Positions 11,007-22,844 of a stretch of 64,000 bases of DNA are shown piece after piece (position 1 is the first letter of the stretch; the number at the start of each line of letters is the position of its first letter). The stretch spans positions 8,313,690 to 8,377,689 of the forward strand of contig CM034403.1 of NCBI GenBank assembly GCA_019925095.2, read 5' to 3'. The stretch comes from Dendrolimus kikuchii. Its lineage: Eukaryota; Arthropoda; Insecta; Lepidoptera; Lasiocampidae. Both the position numbers and the translations under genes were made by a program. The notes beneath the pieces were generated by a model, which was not told where the DNA came from, searched no databases, and saw nothing but the letters and a program-made list of their open reading frames with translations.

Positions 11007-11164
11007 AAAATAAATGGATAGTAAATAAATGATTTATAAATCTTCGTACTCGTATATTAATTAAAATAAAATAAAGTAAAGAAATATTACAAAGCTCGTC
11101 TGACAATCCATCCATCTATCAACAACTCGTTGCTAACCAACCACCCATCCCACATAAATAAAAA

Positions 11165-11525
11165 AAATGTGGGTGCACTTCACACGCAGTAGAGGTGAAG
11201 GAGGTATTCTCCTGAAACTTTTATTAATATAAATATAATGCCTTTAGCCTACAACCATCAACATATTATAATTCAAAATAAACTTCTTAAGTATCACATT
11301 AAATTTTTTACTGTTAAAGTAAAAATATAATATTATGAGTTTTATTACGCTCCAAATTGGACCTATGCTTAATAGTCGGTCTTATTGACTCCCTAATCTG
11401 TGATGCTCAATATAAAACTCGTAGCTCACTCTCGCAGGCTTAGTTTTTTAGTGTCGATTTTTCGTTTCAGCGAGTTTCAAATCACAACGTTTCTAAAGAA
11501 GTTTCATCTCAATTAGAAATTATGT
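11165..11525 (+). mobile_element. Element E, long copy
   Basis: Begins TTCACACGCAGTAGAGGTGA and ends around TTTTTTAGTGTCGATTTTTC...CGAGTTTCAAATC then TTTCTAAAGAAGT. Both ends match 39885-40110 and, inverted, 63455-63855. The middle is AT-rich and variable. Looks like a non-autonomous element. Confidence 0.55.
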
Positions 11526-11952
11526 ATATTACAGATATATACCTATGCATATATAATATATAATGTATTCAAATTCCAACACGGTTGAGTTATAGGAGAA
11601 TCTATTTAAATTTCAGCCCGCGTTCTCCTTTGGAAAAAATCTAATATAGAATCCCGCACGTTAACATAATGTTGTAGCAAATGGAGCAGGGCAAAGCTAT
11701 CGCATATTGAAAGAAGCAGTCGCCGTGACAAAGTTGTTTTATCTGCGGCGATAAGGACGGGATCCTATTTATACGGGATTGCTGCCACTACTACTTGTAC
11801 TTTAAAAAAAATATTCAATTTATTTTTTCACAGAATCTGCAGCCTTATCGCGGGCCTAAAATAAACCGTGCAAGAACTTTTGGGAATTTTTGGTGGCGTT
11901 AAGACACTATTCATTCTTAAAGTAAGCCATAGACAAAAATAGTTTGTTTATA
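11526..11952. other. AT-rich intergenic stretch
   Basis: No gene or named repeat seen. Confidence 0.3.
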
Positions 11953-12060
11953 GATGAAGTACAGCAGACAAGCGGCCCACCTGATGGAATGCGGTTACGC
12001 CTATGGACGTGTGCAACACAAGAGATGTCATCAACAAGGCGCTGCCGGTCTCGATGAGAC
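11953..12060 (-). mobile_element. GCAGGA element, 3' fragment
   Basis: Retains ACAGCAGACA, CGGCCCACCTGATGGAATGC and GCCTATGGAC in antisense order. Degenerate and truncated. Confidence 0.55.
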
Positions 12061-12833
12061 TTTATGACACCTGTTTCAAAAATCTCATATCGTAAGAATT
12101 TCGAGCGAAAGATTTTTACCCCGGTTTTCATAATTCGGGCTACGAGACTATGGTAACGTGTCTATGAGACCGCTGGGCCCACTTCCATGGTCAGGGTATC
12201 AGAATGGCTCTCGTTGGCCAATCTGCGACTTCGCGTTGGCACCTTCTGCGGTTTGATCCGCCTTCAATGATGTTCTGAAGCCATCGGGAGTTTTTTTGGC
12301 TTTCTGTGGTTTCTGTTGGACTCACTAAGGCCTTTCACAAGCTCTCTGTACTATACCTGTCTGGTTGTACGAGATTACGGGGATAATACAGGTACGGAAA
12401 AATTGGAACTGATTGGTACGGGTAACATATGGCCATACTTTTTGTATGCGTTCGGACATATATGTTAAAGAAAGGGGTTGAAGTTAATCGGTGCCGTTTT
12501 GTTCGAGTGCATCCTCTACGCATGAGTCCGACTTGCACAGGGCCGCTTGTTCTACATTTCATGTTAAGTGGTCCAATAGTAGGGCGTCGTTTCGGCTGGA
12601 GGCAGCGATCCGTGGCCGGGGCGCCCGCGACGCGACCGCGCTCCGCCCGCATCGCTTTATGACCTTCCCTCGAGATTCGACATATTGAGGTGTAACGAGC
12701 CTCGAGAAAATATACCCACTTTAAACGAGACTTTTCCAGACACACAAATTCTTCGTATCTTGGCGTTATAGCTCTACGAAAGTTACAGAATAAATGGCGA
12801 CTTAATGTGTTCATTCATCTATATATATCATAA
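12061..12833 (-). other. Unclassified segment with a 159-codon frame
   Basis: A minus-strand frame of 159 codons (12335-12814) is the longest frame here outside obvious repeats. It contains an Arg-rich GC-rich middle (12600-12660 is CpG-rich) and no domain I recognise. A shorter plus-strand frame overlaps. Flanked by a GCAGGA fragment and a Helitron, so most likely part of an unrecognised element. Not assigned as a gene. Confidence 0.2.
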
Positions 12834-13249
12834 TCAATTGCTGTTCGTTAGTCTCGCTAAAACTTGAGAACGGCTGGAATGATTTGGCTAATTTTGGTTT
12901 TGAATTATTTGTGGAAGTTCAGCGAAGGTTTAAAAGATGAGTAAATATGAAAAAAATTCTTGGAATATAGTAAAAACAACAATTTCGCTTTCTCTTAGAA
13001 ACTATTCCTACTTGTCAAACATTTGATGTTCGTCCCGTCGTTTAGAAATCAATTAAATTTAAAAGTCGTTCAGAAATCAAATGAAATTTAAAAGTGGTCT
13101 TTTTTTTGGTTTTGAATGTCAAACGTTTGATGTTTGTTCCGGTTAAGTTTTGACAACATTTTTTACTAAAGATGAAACATTCTGCAATTATCATTCAACT
13201 TTTTTATTTATTGATTCTGAGGCGGTACGAAGTTTGCCGGGTCAGCTAG
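12834..13249 (+). mobile_element. Helitron-1 copy (non-autonomous)
   Basis: Precise Helitron borders: A|TCAATTGCTGTTCGTTAG at the left and GGGTCAGCTAG|T at the right, with a CGG...CCG stem-loop candidate just inside the 3' end. The copy at 42488-42879 shares ends and body, including GATTTGGCTAATTTTGGTTT and TTGATTCTGAGGCGGTAC. No coding capacity. Confidence 0.85.
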
Positions 13250-13317
13250 TATATCTATAAAAATGCTGTGTATGACCGGAGATGTTTAGTCTTTTTTATT
13301 AACAAGGTAAACTTTTT

Positions 13318-13629
13318 ATCCGTGCAGGAACGGAGAAAGAATACAATTTCCTGCGGCCGGGCGGCCTGTCGTAAGAGGCGACTTAACAACCCACAGTCAG
13401 GTGGTAGGGTATTTGCCTGAATGGATGGCTACTACCCCTGGTCTAAAGTATGTCGCCATAACAACCTTGAGTTGTGTTCCGGCATTAGTGGCCATGTTCC
13501 AGTCTCCCTTAAGAGAGCAGCAGCGCATTTGTAGCAACTTTGGTGTTGCAAATGTCCATAGGCGATGGTAACCGCTTTCCATCGAGTGGGCCGTCTGCCT
13601 GTCTGCTGATCACCTGCAATAAAAAAAAA
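13318..13629 (+). mobile_element. GCAGGA element, full length
   Basis: Complete 312-bp copy from ATCCGTGCAGGAACGG to CACCTGCAATAAAAAAAAA. Carries the recurrent landmarks GGTGGTAGGG, GTCGCCATAACAACCTTGAG and GGCGATGGTAACCGC. Confidence 0.92.
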
Positions 13630-13769
13630 TCTTCGGTTTATATAAAATTATGATATATATGAGGTATTTTGAGACAGTTTAGTTTTTCATTATTATAAGT
13701 ACTTTTTTCACCTATAATTTGTTTTGGTCAAGACAACATTAATCAAATTGCGATTATATTATGGATACT

Positions 13770-13915
13770 ATACGGGCCACTATGAGACCGATTTCGGACT
13801 CCAAGTCCATAGTAAAGAACGGAAAGTTCATTTGCGAAATTTACCACGGCAGGAATCGAACCCGAACCTCTGTGCTACAGTGAGATAGGCTGGCAAAAGC
13901 TTAGCCTACTAAACA
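13770..13915 (-). mobile_element. SINE-1, tRNA-derived
   Basis: In antisense: TAGTAAAGAACGGAAAGTTC, the B-box complement GGAATCGAACCCGAACC, and the head complement ending TAAAGGCC. Orientation is opposite to the copy at 8820. Confidence 0.7.
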
Positions 13916-14523
13916 GTAAAGGCCTTAAATTCAGTCACAGTTATATACAACATTTCAGTAGATATTTTCAAATGTTAGATGCAAAAAACCTCAAGTCCAA
14001 TTCTCGTGTGGTCGTCAAAAAACAGACTGAAAAAACTATCATTCGTATATCGGACACTCTCTGGCTTTATAGAGGCGATAACGAAGCCAGCTTGCGTCCG
14101 GAAAAGTGCCGCACACCCAAAAACGATCTCGCAGTATGTAGCCAACGCTGAACGTTCTAGAAACGTGGAAAATATACACAATTTAAACGTCCCGAATATA
14201 AAGTAACTTTCACATTATAAGATCTAGTCATAAATGTTAAAATATTAAGAAATTTAATGCATTTCATTGTGCAAAATTATAGTTTAAAAAAGCTATGATA
14301 GACTTATGAGATATTTAATTTAGTGCTTACGTCGCTATTTTACCATTTCACCACTAACTGGGGGTTGGGAGTTCATCCACACTTCTTCTACACTTAGTCA
14401 TCCACTGCACACGGGGCGCCCTGTGAGCAAGCTATGAAATGGAAGTCGCCTACGGTTTTCCCAGAGCGCTGCAAAATACGGTTCTTCAAAAATGTAAACA
14501 GTTATCGTGGTAAGCAACACATA
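13916..14523. other. Intergenic; short opposed frames
   Basis: Opposed frames of 75 (+) and 68 (-) codons overlap at 13975-14206; no motif is recognised in either. The rest has nothing nameable. Confidence 0.25.
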
Positions 14524-14615
14524 GTCTCCCTTGATACTGCAAATGTCCACGGGCAACAGGAATCGCTCGCTATGATCTGGACTTGTTAGTCAGTTTGCCT
14601 ACAAGAGGACATAAA
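14524..14615 (+). mobile_element. GCAGGA element, degenerate 3' fragment
   Basis: TGCAAATGTCCACGGGCAAC...CGCTCGCTATGATCTGG...CAGTTTGCCTAC follows the order of the family's last 90 bp with many substitutions. Confidence 0.35.
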
Positions 14616-15018
14616 ACATATATAAAAACATGGTTTAATTGTGAACCTAATTAAAAATTATAACATAATTAAAACGGTTTGGAAACTTCGTTTTACAGCA
14701 ACAAAAAATCTACTTGTTCATTACAATAAAATAAGTGTAAAATAGAAATAAAGTTATTAACATAATAAATAATGTTATTATAGAAAAAAAGAAAAGACGT
14801 GGGACAACCATGATGACAGCATACATCCGATATTAGACGATTCATTTCTATCCCTTAATTTTGTTTTTGGATGAATATACTAAAGTGATCCCTATAAACA
14901 TAAACTTGAATAATTTAATGGCATTGGATACGTGCTTATGTGCCTTTCAACCATATTAATAAAAATTTGCTGATTCCTCTAATAATCTCTACCCATGAAC
15001 TCTCAAAATATATACTTT
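14616..15018. other. AT-rich intergenic stretch
   Basis: No feature recognised. Confidence 0.3.
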
Positions 15019-15282
15019 TATACTAATATTATATTGAGGAAATATTTGTATTTTTGTATGTTTCTAACGAATAAATTCAATAACTACTGGACCGATTTCG
15101 AAAATTCTTTGATCATTCGAATGCTACATTATCCCTGATTAATACAGGTTGTATAAAAATTAGGGATTCCTACTAAAACTTCAATAATGTAACCCATCAA
15201 TCTAACCAAAATACTTGGCGCTGAAATAGGGTTCTAGATTTTTATTTTTTCAGGGCAGGACAACGTTTGCGGAGACCGCTAG
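15019..15282 (+). mobile_element. Helitron-2 copy
   Basis: Left part TATACTAATATTATATTGAG, a body with TACTGGACCGATTTCGAAAA and GGGATTCCTACTAAAACTTC, and the 3' end GGAGACCGCTAG|T. Matches 28783-29135 and, inverted, 62337-62475. Confidence 0.65.
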
Positions 15283-16064
15283 TAGTTATATAACGTTAAT
15301 AAGATATGATCGTTTCATAATAGGAAACACCTATATGTAAGAAGAAATAAAAAAGAAATAAAGGAGAAAGAATTGTTTTATTAAGACAAATACACACTTG
15401 AACAATACTGAAAAAAAAAAAATAAAGGAAATAATGTAAGTCCTAAAATTGGAATATATGAAACACTTCCGATCTTTCGAGTGACAAATATACCCTACGT
15501 CAGTTATTGTACAAAACCGTCATAATTCCGTTAAATAAATTAATAGAGCAGACATCCGACATCTGAACTTGCAAGATAAGTGCATTTGTGTATTTTATAA
15601 TAAATTTCTCGCTTCACCAGTTGCTGTGCTTGCGACCAAGTGATATGGGCATTAATCTGTCAGACCGCTTGACGAAGGTCACGGTGGCCTTGGTCCAACG
15701 CGTGCCTATAAATGTTCATTTTTAGGGTCCGGTATCTAATTATTCAAAAACGGAACCATTCTCATATCGTCATATGTGTCTGTCTGTCTATCCATTTGTA
15801 AAAAATTGCCCCCCCCCCCCCTCTAATTCTTGAACTATAAGGTAGAAAATTCTCCCAAAGGTTTCAGATTATACAAGTACACAATAGTAAATTTGTTTTA
15901 ATAAGATCCGTTGAATAATGTTTGTTTAATGGGGTCTTTAGAATATAATTCGCTTTCATCCAATTTTTTCTCGTTAATTCTCTATGTGATTCAAAATTCT
16001 TTACAAAAACATATTTGTTTATTAAGGCCATAAACACCTATGGCATATGAAACTCAATACTACT
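15283..16064. other. Intergenic with a GGTTCCGT-type patch and poly-C tract
   Basis: At 15720-15800, TTTTTAGGGTCCGGTATC...AAAACGGAACCATTC...GTGTCTGTCTGTC resembles a common lepidopteran repeat. A run of 13 C lies near 15809-15821. No gene. Confidence 0.35.
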
Positions 16065-16369
16065 ATCCATGCAGTAGCGGAGAATCAATACTATTCCTGT
16101 GGCCGGGCGGCCTGTTTTAAGAGGCGGCAAAACAACTCACAGACAGGTGACAGGGCATTTGCCCGTCTGAATGGCTACCACTCCTGGTATTAAGTATATC
16201 ACCCTAACAAGCTTGAGTTGTGTTTCAGTATCAGTGGTCACGGTCCAGTCTCCCGTTCGAGGCCGGCAGCATTGTTAGTGTCTCTAGTGTTGCAAATGCC
16301 CTTAGGCGACGGTAACCACTTTCCATGAGATGGATCAACAGACTGTCTCCTGTACTTTAGCAATAAAAA
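16065..16369 (+). mobile_element. GCAGGA element, divergent copy
   Basis: Family order is intact from ATCCATGCAGTAGCGG to TTTAGCAATAAAAA, but substitutions are frequent, so it is an older insertion than those at 13318 or 23349. Confidence 0.8.
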
Positions 16370-18405
16370 TGTTGGCAACTGTAATGGGATAAATGATAAG
16401 AACCTATACTTAAAGGACTCTAACAAAATATTTTTTTTAATATTTAAGAAATGCGTATTATATTATTTTCGTAATAATTCTACACTGTTATTACCTCATA
16501 AGTAAAATAAACTATGTAATATATTCAACTCTGACCATTTTTTGGGCGTCATTGTTAAATAGACGGCTCAGTTTTCCAACATGACATTTGAATGAGTTTA
16601 TACGCTTGTCGAGTTGCAAAATCTCGAACAGATGTTTATTCAGTGAATTCACAAAAATTATCGCAACAACAAAATCTAAATCCATACACCATAGCTAATT
16701 ATATCCACCGTGTAATAGTGTGTCGGAAAGGTTGTATTGTTCAACGTATTTCTTTGTTGAAACCCGAATTACTAACCTACTTTTGAGGATATTTCACCAA
16801 AAAAACTCTCCTCGAGATATCACGCTTTTTTGATTCCGAATACGAATTATATTTCTTTTTGTAAGTATATTAGCACAGTTTAAATAACCAGTATACCAAT
16901 TCGTAGGTATAGACGGAGTCATCGTGCGGGTGTGCGGGTGAGAGACGGGTAAATACTAGCTCATGCTGTCACACACTCAACTGGAACCAACGAAATAGAT
17001 GTACTACGTAGGTATCTCGATTATTGGAACTACACTTATTGTACTTGTAGAACTTTCTTGGCCGGTACCTACATCCTACTATTCATTAACTTCCCTTATC
17101 ATCGGTTAAATTGCAACATTGCTTAAACGAAGCTTATGTAAAATTTTAACCGAGAATAAGGGAAATCAACGTCGATAAGATATAGGAGCCGGCCCTCTAT
17201 ACATATCTGGAAATTTAAGTTTTCCAGGTGGAAATAATTCTATATTCGTCTCTATAAGCATTAGCTAATAAATATATTAAAACAAATCAATTAGTACCAC
17301 TATTAAAATATCCCGGCGACTCGGTGTTTCATTGGAGTCCCTCATCAGTGATTACTTTTTTGATAATATTTTAATATGTATACTAAGATAGGTTTAGGGC
17401 ACATAAGCTTTGCATAACATTGTAGATTCAAACCAAAAACAAAATTTGAAAAAAAAACCCAGTTAATAGCTTTATTAATAATCCACATAAGAGTCGCAAA
17501 CTTGGTTTACTTATAGTTTACACGCACATTGCAAGCTATCATTTACTTTTATTTGATACAAGTATAACAACATTTTTTAATTAATAAGTAGTATGTTTCT
17601 ATAGTGTAATTATTAGGATAATAGGTGACCCTTATCTTCTCATCTCTATCAGTAGTTATTATGTAAGTACTTTTTATGAGGAGCTTACAATATACCTTAC
17701 AGTAAACTTAAGTGTCCAAGCAAATGGAATATGGAAAATTTAAAACTGGAGACCTAATATACTTTATAATTCTTCTAAAATTTGGAATATTTTTCAAATA
17801 TCCAAACATTACTTATTTAGATTTCTTTTTTATCTACTAGCCTTGCTTAAGACTTACTTAATGGCATATTCTGAGTCTTCAAAAATGATGTCCTACTGTA
17901 AGATCAACTTTTATACTGTGGTATTAGTGAGGTATTTTTATTTGGATAGTTTTGCAGGGTTGGCGTTGATACGCGCAGTGGAGAGCGGCTTCTGTATTAC
18001 AAAAGTTTGACGGGCGGATCGTTCGATTCACCAGCGTATCGATTTAGCTGAACTGCACTGTGCACCAGATTTTTGTTTGTTTATTTTAACGAAATCGCAT
18101 GTATGTAGGTTTTCGGGTTTGCGGTGTGTCTGTGTCCAGTTAGTTGTAGGTGGTCTCTCTGTGAATAACACAAAAAAACGACTGTTTATTTTCAATCGTC
18201 TCTTGATATTTTTCGTAACATATATCAACAATCGTGAAATACTTTGCAGATATTTCCTGTGCTATAATGGTTTTTAAAGAAACAATCTTCGTTTCAGTGT
18301 CAAATGACTACAAAACCTTTAAAAAAATGTTTTACGCTTTTTGTAAATGTGTATCAATAAAATTATATATAATTTTCGTAAAACTTTATGATGACTCTTG
18401 TTTTT
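16370..18405. other. AT-rich intergenic stretch
   Basis: About 2 kb with no supported gene or classified repeat. Opposed frames of 66-67 codons at 18028-18277 mirror each other and show no motif. Confidence 0.3.
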
Positions 18406-18407
18406 AA

Positions 18408-18770
18408 CCGACTTAAGAAAGAGGAGGTTCTTAATTCATCGTAAATAAATAAAAAAATACAAATAATCGTTATCTACAATATATTTCTACAGTTACTTAC
18501 GTGATACAATATTTAAAAAAAAACTACTATATAAATATATCTATGTTCAGCTATAATTGTTTTGTGTCAGAACCGATTTTGCTTATTCTTTTTGTGTTGA
18601 ATATAATAAATACAGCTTCAAAGTAGTTCCATATAAATTTCATTGCTATTGGAATTTAGATTATGAAAAAATGACAGGAAATACATCAAAATCAAATAAA
18701 ATATGTGTAATAAACGAGGTATTGTTTCAGCGATACCTTTTTTAATTGTGAACCGATTTTGAGCATTCTT
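18408..18770 (+). repeat. AACCGACTT-type repeat
   Basis: TTAACCGACTTAAGAAAGAG followed by GAGGTTCTTAATTCATCG, then a body in which AACCGATTTTGCTTATTC and AACCGATTTTGAGCATTC recur about 190 bp apart. The same family starts at 60895 in the Runx intron. Confidence 0.55.
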
Positions 18771-18833
18771 TTTCTCCATCTTCTATTGACTACTATAATG
18801 ACTTGCCCATACTTTTATGTAATTTTATATTCT

Positions 18834-18878
18834 AACTAGAGTTTACCCCGCGGCTGCGCCGCGGGTTAACCTCTAGTT
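18834..18878. repeat. 45-bp near-perfect palindrome, Helitron 3' tip
   Basis: AACTAGAG...CTCTAGTT with GC-rich inner arms (CCCCGCGGC / GCCGCGGG) around TGC. The arms differ at about two positions. It resembles two Helitron 3' ends (CCGCGG...CTCTAGTT) joined head to head. Confidence 0.75.
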
Positions 18879-19251
18879 CCTGCTTCTTGTTTAAAGAGCA
18901 GGCGTCAATACAGGTTACATTGTACAACATTTTTATGTTAGTGCCATTTGCACCCGAAAATTTCACTTAATTTTATATCGCAAACTATCCGATCTCCTGG
19001 CATGAGTATATATGTCCATTTTCGTCATTAAAACTACATTTAAACAAAATTACAATAAAAACAATCCAGTATTCCCAGTGTTTTCCGAAAACTTAACAGA
19101 AAAACATATCGAGTTACTATCGCATTTTTATAGACGATGCATTTTTATATCTATGAACTTGAGAAATGATTGGTCTCATCCAAACTTTCATCCTCTATTA
19201 CAAACAGTCCTAGTTTTATTTATCTATCCCCCCCGTCAATGAAGAGCAAAA

Positions 19252-19620
19252 GAGCGAAAGAGCGAAAGAGCGAAAGAGCGAAAGAGCGAAAGAGCGAAAG
19301 AGCGAAAGAGCGAAAGAGCGAAAGAGCGAAAGAGCGAAAGAGCGAAAGAGCGAAAGAGCGAAAGAGCGAAAGAGCGAAAGAGCGAAAGAGCGAAAGAGCG
19401 AAAGAGCGAAAGAGCGAAAGAGCGAAAGAGCGAAAGAGCGAAAGAGCGAAAGAGCGAAAGAGCGAAAGAGCGAAAGAGCGAAAGAGCGAAAGAGCGAAAG
19501 AGCGAAAGAGCGAAAGAGCGAAAGAGCGAAAGAGCGAAAGAGCGAAAGAGCGAAAGAGCGAAAGAGCGAAAGAGCGAAAGAGCGAAAGAGCGAAAGAGCG
19601 AAAGAGCGAAAGAGCGAAAG
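19252..19620. repeat. Perfect octamer array (GAGCGAAA)n, about 46 copies
   Basis: The 8-bp unit GAGCGAAA repeats without a single visible change for about 369 bp; variant units (GAGCAAAA, AAGGACA) follow to about 19700. Because 8 is not a multiple of 3, both strands stay open in several frames, creating spurious 140-207 codon frames of Lys-Glu-Arg-Ser or Leu-Phe-Arg-Ser repeats. These are not genes. Confidence 0.97.
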
Positions 19621-20032
19621 AGCAAAAGAGCGAAAGAGCAAAAGAGCGAAAGATCAAAAGAGCAAAAAGGACAGAAAGAGCAAAACGGACAAAAAGGACA
19701 AAATAACCAAAATGATGAAAATGGCAAATCACAAAACCAACCAAAACCTGTCCCACTTTTGGGATAACCTTTACATAAATCTATCCCATTATCCGGGATG
19801 AAAAATATCCCTTGTCCACCCTCGTTATGAAAATTACATATGTACCGATTTTCAGCCAAATCGTTCCATACATCGTTACATACATAACAAACAAACAGAC
19901 AAATATATTTTTATCCCGGAAACTATCCCATTTTTCGGGATAAAAAGTATCCTATGTTCATCCTCGGCATCGAAAATATATATATACTGAGTTTCAGCCA
20001 AATCGGTCCAGTAGTTTTTCCGTGAAAACGGA

Positions 20033-20089
<57 letters not shown>
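20033..20089. repeat. (ACAG)n microsatellite
   Basis: About 14 perfect copies of the tetramer, followed by AGTTACTTTCGC. Confidence 0.95.
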
Positions 20090-20120
20090 GTTACTTTCGC
20101 ATTCATAATATTAATAGGGA

Positions 20121-20534
20121 TTATGTGATTTGTTCTCTTCTTTTGTCTATAAGTATATCGCCTTCAAGTTAGCAATAGATGGGCGTGCTATAAACGGCTC
20201 TTCATATAAAATCAGTTATGGCCTATCCTTCTAAGGGTAATCCAGAGAGGCCATTATGTTTAGCACACACCATACCCAGGTGCAATCAGGGTGAATCTTA
20301 GCAAACACAGACATGAGCGTGTGTTTGCCGATGCCAGCCGCCATGTTGATTTAATAGCCAACGAATAAATCTATTCATTACCTGCGAAAGCTTTGTACAA
20401 ACACTTCTAATGAACGAGGTATGGCGTGCAATAATCAAATTTTAGGAATTTTTCGCATTGACTTTTTCTTTTTTGTAGTCATTTCTATATTACATTATTA
20501 AATATATTGGGCATCCGTGGCTTATTTTACAAAG
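20121..20534. other. Intergenic stretch
   Basis: No gene recognised. A GC-balanced patch at 20210-20350 (GGCCTATCCTTC...GCCGATGCCAGCCGCC) may be part of an unknown repeat. Confidence 0.25.
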
Positions 20535-20672
20535 AGATGAATAGATTATGTGAAGGATGATATGACGAGTTGTGGTGTGACAGAGGATTTATGTCAGAAT
20601 AGAGGAGTGTGGAGGAAAATGACATATTATGCCGACCCAAAATCATTGGGAACAGGTGAAAAAGAGAGAGAA
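20535..20672 (+). mobile_element. LINE-X pol C-terminus
   Basis: An open stretch encodes the LINE-X tail with VKDDM, then GVTEDLCQNRGVW and DPK. The stop seen in other copies is lost, and the frame runs on into AAAGAGAGAG. Same orientation and content as the antisense copies at 8598 and 53335. Confidence 0.6.
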
Positions 20673-20708
20673 AGAGAGAGACTTATTTCAATGAGTTCTT
20701 GAAGGATC

Positions 20709-20922
20709 AAGTGCGCTGCTGCTCTCTTAAGTGAGTCTGGAACCTGGTCACTAATGCCGGAACACAACTCAAAGTTGTTATGGCGGCATGCTCTAGACCA
20801 GGGGTGGTAGCCATCCAGTCGGGCAAATGCCCTACCACCTGGCTGTGGGTTGTTTAGTCGCCTCTTACGACAGGCCGCCCGGCCGCAGGAAATTGTATTC
20901 TTTCTCCGTTCCTGCACGGATA
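20709..20922 (-). mobile_element. GCAGGA element, 3'-truncated
   Basis: Starts abruptly at GTGCGCTGCTGCTCTCTTAA and continues to the intact 5' tip CCTGCACGGAT. The A-tail end is missing. Confidence 0.85.
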
Positions 20923-21032
20923 AAAAAGTAAAAGTAGTTAGTATGAATGGAGTGCAGACTACTCCATTTTGAATATAAAATAATAGTTGTCCCTCGTCTT
21001 GGCTCGCGTGGTATTGACTTATCATTATATTT

Positions 21033-21138
21033 AGGTAGAGTAGGTATTTGCCCGTCTGGATGGCTACCAGCCATAGTCTAGACTCTAGAGCATGCCGCCA
21101 TAACAACCTTGAGTTGTGTTCCGGCATTAGTGGCCACC
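21033..21138 (+). mobile_element. GCAGGA element, internal fragment
   Basis: GGTATTTGCCCGTCTGGATG through TTCCGGCATTAGTGGCCA, in direct orientation. It faces the copy at 20709-20922, so the two form an inverted pair about 110 bp apart. Confidence 0.75.
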
Positions 21139-22844
21139 TCAGTGGGAAGGATCCCATATTGAATAAAGGATTCCGTAGAATTGACAAAAATGTCCACTGT
21201 GTTTTTTATTTCAAAAATGCCTCACATCTTAAAGACTACTTAACGGATCTTGTTCATACCAGCTTTTGTTGAAAGTAAAGAAGCTCTTAAATAAATAAGA
21301 AACATAGTGAGGATTTTCCTAGATTCCTAGATCTGCCTAGCAATGATTCACAGGACTAATAGATACAGATACTACTAATATAGACACTTTGGAAAACCTT
21401 ATTTTAATGCTCCCCGTTTTATTACTAATTCCGTAGTTTTATTATGTTATGGTATAGCTCCATGTAGACTGCACCTTTCTATGAAATTTATTTAATTTAT
21501 ATCCTGTTGCTTTTGAGAAAAATTATTAACACATAAGGGAAGATAGATGGATGAACGGACACGGCAACAATACACGGCTTCCGTTTTATTCCGATTTATG
21601 CAAAACCCTAAAAATCAGAAGGAGAACAGTGGTGAATAATAATACTAATCTGATTCAGTACACACAATAACAAATCCACGTTAAATATAAAAATACGACG
21701 ACGTACATACCTACCTACTGATAAATTTATTTTATATCTATAATACCTTGTCCCAATGCTACATTATGTGGTACATGCTATGTGCAAATAGTATATACAC
21801 ATGAGTAGCTGTTTAAACAGTTTTTCACTGGCTACAGGCCTGTCGTTGTAATTCACCGACAAACGCATATAAAAGAGTCCAGTAACGAACAAAAAAATAC
21901 ATCGAGAGGACTTTTGATAATAAATAATTATTTGTAAATATATTTACGGTTTTATAGCCAAATTGCTAATTTAAATATGGCTAATACAAATAAAATTTAA
22001 CAGGAAGATAAATAAAATTGCGAAAAAGTGAAAGTTAGGCATAGATATAATATTTGTAGAAGGAAGGATAAATTATATTGTACTCGTACATGAGCGTGTG
22101 GGGTATCGGTTCACAGATTATGAATTTTAATTATCTACTATTTATTTGTATCGTAATTAAGTGAGTTCAATTAAATAAAATTAAAGTAGTTCTGCATACA
22201 ATGAAGAGTCACAAATAAATGTATTTTTCTAATACTTATTTGGTTTGCCCATCATTTTAAACATCATATATGTATATGGGGGTGGTGAGGCGCTATAACG
22301 TGAACTTTATTTACTAAGCGATTCTCCAAAAGCGGCCACTTGGAGCCTCTGATCATTTTTTGAAGGGCCTTCAACGTATAATTAAACTAAGTTTGATTGA
22401 AGGACTTTTATTGGATAGGTATTTAGTTTTATGCACTGATCATTTTAATTTTGGCAATTTTACCATTATTAGCTATTTAAATATAGGACTTAGTGTGTTA
22501 AAGTTTCTTAATATAATACAGTCCTTTTATAATTTACGTTATGAAATCCTACTCTAATTTATATTTGTGTGGGGTTGCCGAAATCCTAAATAATAATTTC
22601 TTTCTTAACAAATGAGTCTCTAAAGATCGCTATGTTCGCTATCGTGGGAGGTAATTATGCATGGCCGCTTTTTAACATGTCCACTACCGAATAAAATATA
22701 AAACGGGCCGCAACTAATGATTTCACATTCGTTTACAATATTCATTATTTACTCACTTTTATTGCACATAGCGCTATCCGCAATCGTGTCAATCGAGTTA
22801 AGTTAGTCAGTTTACGGTTTGATAAAAACAATGTTATTAGTTGC
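21139..22844. other. AT-rich intergenic stretch
   Basis: About 1.7 kb without a supported gene. A CGGACACGGCAACAATACAC...CTTCCGTTTTATTCCG patch at 21555-21600 resembles the GGTTCCGT-type repeat. A 65-codon frame at 22360-22557 is A/T-driven. Confidence 0.3.

Larger units (their letters stand above)
18879..20120 (-). mobile_element. Helitron-like composite carrying tandem arrays
   Basis: Text such as TTTCAGCCAAATCGTTCC, TTTCAGCCAAATCGGTCCAG, TATCCCATTTTTCGGGATAA and ACTTTCGCATTCATAATATT with TAATAGGGATTA at the right is typical of lepidopteran Helitron interiors and ends. The octamer array (19252-19620) and a tetramer array (20033-20089) have expanded inside it. Orientation is uncertain. Confidence 0.5.

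Noticed and set aside
19170..19859. Long frames of 141-207 codons on both strands
   Set aside because: They are created by the perfect 8-bp repeat, which stays open in several frames. The peptides are pure repeats with no protein-like flanks.
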